Of a stretch of 10,176 nucleotides of DNA, positions 7,201 to 10,176 are shown in pieces. How positions within the stretch are numbered: position 1 is the stretch's first letter; the number at the start of each line of letters is the position of its first letter. The notes beneath the pieces were generated by a model, which searched no databases, was not told where the DNA came from, and saw only the letters and a list, made by a program, of their open reading frames with translations. The DNA is from Bdellovibrionales bacterium (GTDB lineage Bacteria > Bdellovibrionota > Bdellovibrionia > Bdellovibrionales > UBA1609): the NCBI GenBank assembly GCA_028279085.1, contig JANQSX010000046.1, positions 1-10,176 on the forward strand. Reading direction: 5' to 3'. The translations under genes and the position numbers were made by a program.

Positions 7201-9649
7201 TGATGCTAAAAGAGCTTATGTAGCAGAGGCTGGAAAAGCTCTTGTAAATACTCCGGATGCTATAGATAAACAAATAATCACGGATGTAATAGCACGCACA
7301 CAAGCAGAAATAGACGCTGCTAACGGCGCTCCTCATACTACAACTCCCGATCCAACAACCTTGGCACCACAATTAGAAAAACTTACTGATGCGGAAGCTG
7401 ATGCTGTACTATCTGTCAATACTGAATCACCAACAGATATAGATGAACCACCAACGGATACACCGCAAGATCGTGACTACTGTCAAAAGGTTCAAATGGG
7501 AGAACAAGAGTATTCCACTGAACAAAACGATAATGAAAGATGTGCTGTAGATAAAGCAAACGAAGATATGTCTCAAAAACATATCAATCAATTTGTTTCC
7601 ACACACACTCTTTGCACAATGAATATAAAATCAGGTCTTTCTTTAACTGATAAAAGTTGCGGCCGTTTTCCTTCTGCTGGAGATGCTCAACAATCTTTTG
7701 TGGATGATCTAAACAGGCAAATTAACTTAATCAATGAAAATATCAAAGAAGTCCGTGAATTAGATCAGCAACTTAACAGATACCCTGTTCTCTCATCTCA
7801 AAAAGAAGCAGACACCCAAGAAGAACAACCTGAAAAGCCAATGGAAGAAGCTTTCCAAAAAGAACATCGGAATTCTCAAGTTGTCGCAAACAAAATAAAA
7901 AACACACCGGAATTGCCTTTATTAAATGCAGACGATCTGGAAAATATCATACTATCAAATATTAATGAAGACACTATTAGAGACAAAAAAACAGGTGCTT
8001 TCTTACATGCTCTTTGCGGTTTCTGGTTTGAGAACTTTTTTTCCAATAAATACACTAATAAAGATTTATTATTAGGTGGTGTAAGACAATTTGTAAAGCA
8101 ATCTTTCTATTACAAATTAAAAGGAATTACCTCAATGCCTCACGAGCGTGACAATATTCTTATGCAAAATTTTCAGGCTGGCTTGGAAGAGGTGAAAAAA
8201 GATTATGATGAATATTTATCAAATCAAAGGATAAAAGGTAATATAGATGATCTCCATAAATGGGTGAACAATGAAGAGGGATATGGATTTGATTCTTCTT
8301 TTAATCAAGAATTATATAACAAATTCCAAAGCATTTCTAATAGAACACCTCTCACTAATACAACACCATCATGGGTTGATACAGACCCGGATACGGTTCA
8401 AAATACCTTTAATGCACAAGATTACTTAGATGAAGCTATAGAAGCTACAAAAAACCGAAGAACAGGATTATCCCTACATACACTTCGTTATGGGGATGAC
8501 AACCATCCTTTTAGAAAATGCATTATGAACCCCTCTCACTTTTTCGGTCTTGAAAAAAAGATTATCGTAGGAAAAGTAGATGATAGAGTAAAATACGGAT
8601 CGGCAAACGGAACGGGAGGAGAAACTACTACTTTAAGCATCAGTGAAGCTTTCTTAATGAATACACAAAGAGACCAGGGAGCCAATCAAGATTTTAGTAT
8701 ACGTTCTGACTTAATGTTTCTAACTCTGCCCTTTCTGGCCTTCGGCATTGTTGGCGGCGCCATACCCATTTTATTTAGAGGTTTTGCCTCAATAGCTAAA
8801 TTCATAACAAGAGGAAGGCTGCCTCAATTGCCTGCACAATTAAAAACGGCATTATCACGAAGAAGTCGCATCTTCACTCCCGTAGTGTCCGCTACTGCTC
8901 TCGCTTGGAGCGGAATATTAGGAGGTTATACCTACCGTATGTATGAAGGTACAGGAAAAAGAAGATGGCTTAGTGTTCAAGTGGTGGAAACAGTAGAGCT
9001 TATTTCTGAACGTACTCCTGTTAGAGTCGGCTTAAAAAACTATCATGAATGTCTGGTTATTCGCCCCCGATTTAGCGCTTTTGAATCACACACAGATAAA
9101 TATGCTCATATCTGGGCGGAAAAAAACAAGGTTCTTCGATCTATTTATGAGAAAATGGGTATCTTGCTCTGTACACAAGGTAAAGAGGAAATCAGCTATA
9201 TTGATGAAGTCTATTACTACATCTATCCCAATTATGCCATCAACGGAATTACAATAGATCCCAGCAGTCATCGAAACAAACCCTTTACTATCAGTCTGAG
9301 AGGCACAAAAGAATATAAGAGATTTTTAAGCAATCTAAGCTGTGATGTTTCAGAAACCAAAGAACCTATAAGAACCAATAAGGATTGTCGGGATACTAGA
9401 GGGAAATATGAAAATCTGTTTCTCAAAAATATTGAATTTGCCAGAAATTTAAGAGCAGGATTTGATACACCAAAAATGTTTCACCTGACAGGTGATTTAC
9501 CTGGAGTTCACTCCCCTTATAAAGAACCGAAAGATAGAGAAGCAAGAGTTGATACACATTGGGTCCATGACATAATCAATTGGATGAGTGATCAGCAGTT
9601 TTTTGATATGGATCTGGAAAAAGTTGTCAAAAAAGAACCGGTAGATTAA
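4262..9649 (+). CDS. Giant predicted lipoprotein, family not recognised
   Basis: A 1795-aa protein of unknown function. Residues 1-20 form a lipoprotein signal: hydrophobic IFNIFLSLLFIFTI then TSGC, with Cys20 the predicted lipidated residue; Thr at -3 is unusual for a lipobox. Residues about 21-930 are beta-rich, Ig-like in texture, with C34, C66, C120, C155, two NPW motifs (162-164, 555-557) and two Cx6C loops (779/786, 847/854). About 930-1020 is Ala-rich and helical; 1021-1073 is an acidic Thr/Pro/Asp linker. Residues 1075-1470 are mixed, largely helical, with further cysteines. Two hydrophobic segments (about 1484-1505 and 1540-1558) flank a loop with eight Arg/Lys and no acidic residue. 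The C-terminal domain (1560-1795) has C1597, C1637, C1694 and C1709. These features indicate an envelope protein with disulfides outside the cytoplasm. It is coupled to the upstream barrel gene, suggesting a shared complex. I see no catalytic motif. The frame is uninterrupted over 5.4 kb with uniform codon use, so it is real. Confidence 0.85.
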   Translation: MSIFNIFLSLLFIFTITSGCLSRDEEEYSIGEGCQGRFQVEQVTGTLSFSDETVLPEKFTLDLKACIRSRGRIEKLPGFSFGLSNDKAKLSVPEKEIPESTNLDNKKNKVIKMNSVDDGCIYWTEEYDYAYNDRSQWIKITRHIKGLSNSHPGMCTIPIAVNPWLQLEQHRNNQVADYRSIYSKDNSLLIDRVIKEDGLDFLKRKKKEEKDHTVDIIIDSLTLNMDSSIAQSEKRVLKGNTIEAELRYIIEDIHENRKSRNNKIQAGDFKIEPHLLIEINSIDNGNTIRTEYIKMNKNNISGIKTFFKNDKLESYPFDWKVPFENYNPRAVALYLKVTPIGETAKRVNSFEGIYKIGSSYKKVVLNNKHILNLNAILSSKQYLGRSSNSNNTSDESNHIYNHPNECFEKINPNRNNKGNILIQCISDKTAKLADGSLRTDFGPAGWTAEKMNLRFFQMERENWLSREISTIVETSIYDPLHGTKISRHEIDIEVIDLTTGETTLVKNISTELNGNISFNISTKQNWYQRQRYFLKIIIFRTKTEELKLEKIVAINPWDYGFTHGYEVNHPTKIRTTCLKEEDKTIVSNLLKKETNITNIDEKQLKTIHKIFCHDPSKKTTEDTPEDTSTKETKATNWGSIFNAFKNTLISILRKPFIPNDYFYDKFNSSKDVKKPTAQIHLFRSINKYPTHLIDDSLNRELYYNLRFKLSPRVVRHDDIAIGQQNKGPLRDGVYVFQMAVLKNNQERVSGEQSMVQSRETFSMYNNANEQKAGTTSLYCPTNQQNCVKAPSKEDFLIPPTNLPVVIREGMVKTDVLTLIKREHLLFANSKNILVFRVIPADPKTVVCKNRDTECTMKESEYDDTYETAFDWKETIKTIKPADPDRDYDMIFYTYKTPFIPSLWANWNITHEMDITFDDLQNIYENLLDEDIKAALQNDPSSENSTVKLSDAEQIHTTLSTPDRVARNQDTLQSRIHSEVLDAKRAYVAEAGKALVNTPDAIDKQIITDVIARTQAEIDAANGAPHTTTPDPTTLAPQLEKLTDAEADAVLSVNTESPTDIDEPPTDTPQDRDYCQKVQMGEQEYSTEQNDNERCAVDKANEDMSQKHINQFVSTHTLCTMNIKSGLSLTDKSCGRFPSAGDAQQSFVDDLNRQINLINENIKEVRELDQQLNRYPVLSSQKEADTQEEQPEKPMEEAFQKEHRNSQVVANKIKNTPELPLLNADDLENIILSNINEDTIRDKKTGAFLHALCGFWFENFFSNKYTNKDLLLGGVRQFVKQSFYYKLKGITSMPHERDNILMQNFQAGLEEVKKDYDEYLSNQRIKGNIDDLHKWVNNEEGYGFDSSFNQELYNKFQSISNRTPLTNTTPSWVDTDPDTVQNTFNAQDYLDEAIEATKNRRTGLSLHTLRYGDDNHPFRKCIMNPSHFFGLEKKIIVGKVDDRVKYGSANGTGGETTTLSISEAFLMNTQRDQGANQDFSIRSDLMFLTLPFLAFGIVGGAIPILFRGFASIAKFITRGRLPQLPAQLKTALSRRSRIFTPVVSATALAWSGILGGYTYRMYEGTGKRRWLSVQVVETVELISERTPVRVGLKNYHECLVIRPRFSAFESHTDKYAHIWAEKNKVLRSIYEKMGILLCTQGKEEISYIDEVYYYIYPNYAINGITIDPSSHRNKPFTISLRGTKEYKRFLSNLSCDVSETKEPIRTNKDCRDTRGKYENLFLKNIEFARNLRAGFDTPKMFHLTGDLPGVHSPYKEPKDREARVDTHWVHDIINWMSDQQFFDMDLEKVVKKEPVD

Positions 9650-10176
9650 TTAAAAAGAAAGAGCTATATCTTTAATTTTTTGATTAGAATGTTCATGGAA
9701 TTTTCGTTTCACTATGACTTGACGAAGGGACTGAACATCAGGGTTCATATGATACAAAGATACAAGGCTTTCATAGATCAGTTGTTCATCCTGAACAGAT
9801 GCGACAAAGTTTAGCATCTGTGCATTGACTTGTGAACACTGTGATTTTAGTAATCCTAAAGAACGAATAGCCTGAAGATGAACCCACTTATCAGGATGAC
9901 GAATATGCTGTGTCATAGCCAGATGCACACTACAGTCCTGCACACCGGAATAAGCCAATCCATAAAGAGCATAATAAACCAACCCGTAGTGTGGTATTGC
10001 TAAAAATTCCACCATTTTATCAATAATTAGTTTATCATTAACCTTCAAATGCCCAAGACTTTTTAAAACCTGATAACAGATCACAGGATCTTTTCCTATC
10101 CGAGCTAAGCAAGCATTCATCAATCGACGATGCACTATATAGTTTCTAACATTTAAAGTTTCTAAAATGAGGGCAC
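9650..10176 (-). CDS. HEAT-repeat protein, C-terminal part (runs off right edge)
   Basis: The C-terminal 174 residues of a helical-repeat protein. Successive units of about 33-34 residues align: ICYQVLKSLGHLK..., LVYYALYGLAYSG..., VHLQAIRSLGLLK..., LIYESLVSLYHMN.... Each has the xxxxALxxLGxL helix pattern of HEAT/armadillo-like repeats (PBS-lyase HEAT style), which normally form a protein-binding scaffold. A GTG at 10135 could be taken as a start, but the frame stays open from there to the window edge (encoding LILETLNVRNYIV), which continues the repeat pattern. The gene is therefore more likely truncated by the edge than starting there. No signal peptide or other domain can be judged. It converges on the giant lipoprotein gene with its stop (9650-9652) directly adjacent to that gene's stop (9647-9649). 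Function and partner are unknown. Confidence 0.8.
   Translation of the reverse strand, partial: ALILETLNVRNYIVHRRLMNACLARIGKDPVICYQVLKSLGHLKVNDKLIIDKMVEFLAIPHYGLVYYALYGLAYSGVQDCSVHLAMTQHIRHPDKWVHLQAIRSLGLLKSQCSQVNAQMLNFVASVQDEQLIYESLVSLYHMNPDVQSLRQVIVKRKFHEHSNQKIKDIALSF
9658..9681. terminator. Possible weak bidirectional terminator at convergent stops
   Basis: AAAGA (9658-9662) pairs with TCTTT (9669-9673) across a 6-nt loop. On the plus strand AA and six T (9676-9681) follow; on the minus strand the hairpin is followed by C and a run of T. The stem has one G-C pair only, so it is weak, but the location just past the lipoprotein stop and shape fit a shared terminator. It lies inside the end of the HEAT-repeat coding region. 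Confidence 0.3.

Noticed and set aside
10133..10135. GTG as the start of the HEAT-repeat gene
   Set aside because: No stop separates it from the window edge and the upstream codons continue a helical pattern, so the gene is better seen as truncated.
1..10176. tRNA, rRNA, CRISPR array, insertion sequence or prophage
   Set aside because: No cloverleaf-like arms, no regularly spaced direct repeats, and no transposase, integrase or phage protein seen in any frame.

Overview
The window looks like chromosome of an AT-rich Gram-negative bacterium. The sequence shows a signal-peptide-bearing outer-membrane barrel gene, a very large lipoprotein, a single-chain (alpha2-type) glycyl-tRNA synthetase and a pyruvate phosphate dikinase. 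Coding regions are rich in Lys, Asn and Ile and use A/T-ending codons, and the main intergenic region is strikingly AT-rich. This combination would fit Bdellovibrionota/Oligoflexia-like or related deep proteobacterial lineages, but that placement is inference: no rRNA or other phylogenetic marker is present. I saw no tRNA, rRNA, CRISPR array, insertion sequence or prophage gene.

Left part (1-2408, minus strand): a housekeeping pair transcribed right to left. glyS (glycyl-tRNA synthetase, complete, 432 aa) comes first, then ppdK (pyruvate phosphate dikinase, only the N-terminal 321 codons, running off the left edge). A 144-nt gap between them may hold a separate ppdK promoter. glyS has a good promoter candidate with a perfect extended -10 box.

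Centre (2409-2889): an AT-rich, gene-free divergent control region of about 480 bp. It holds the glyS promoter, one or two candidate promoters for the rightward operon, a 13-bp palindrome overlapping one candidate -35 box, and a small inverted repeat in the presumed 5' leader.

Right part (2890-9649, plus strand): a two-gene, translationally coupled unit (14-bp overlap). The first gene encodes a predicted outer-membrane, porin-like beta-barrel of about 461 aa. The second encodes a giant 1795-aa predicted lipoprotein: lipobox Cys20, long beta-rich Cys-containing regions, an acidic Thr/Pro/Asp/Ala-rich linker, a helical region, and near the C-terminus a hydrophobic hairpin with a strongly basic loop followed by a Cys-containing C-terminal domain. 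I recognise no named family for the second protein. Its layout suggests an envelope-spanning or surface-associated component working with the barrel; this is the most interesting candidate for an undescribed system here.

Right edge (9650-10176, minus strand): a convergent HEAT-repeat protein whose stop codon directly abuts the lipoprotein stop codon. Its reading frame stays open to the window edge, so its true start lies outside.
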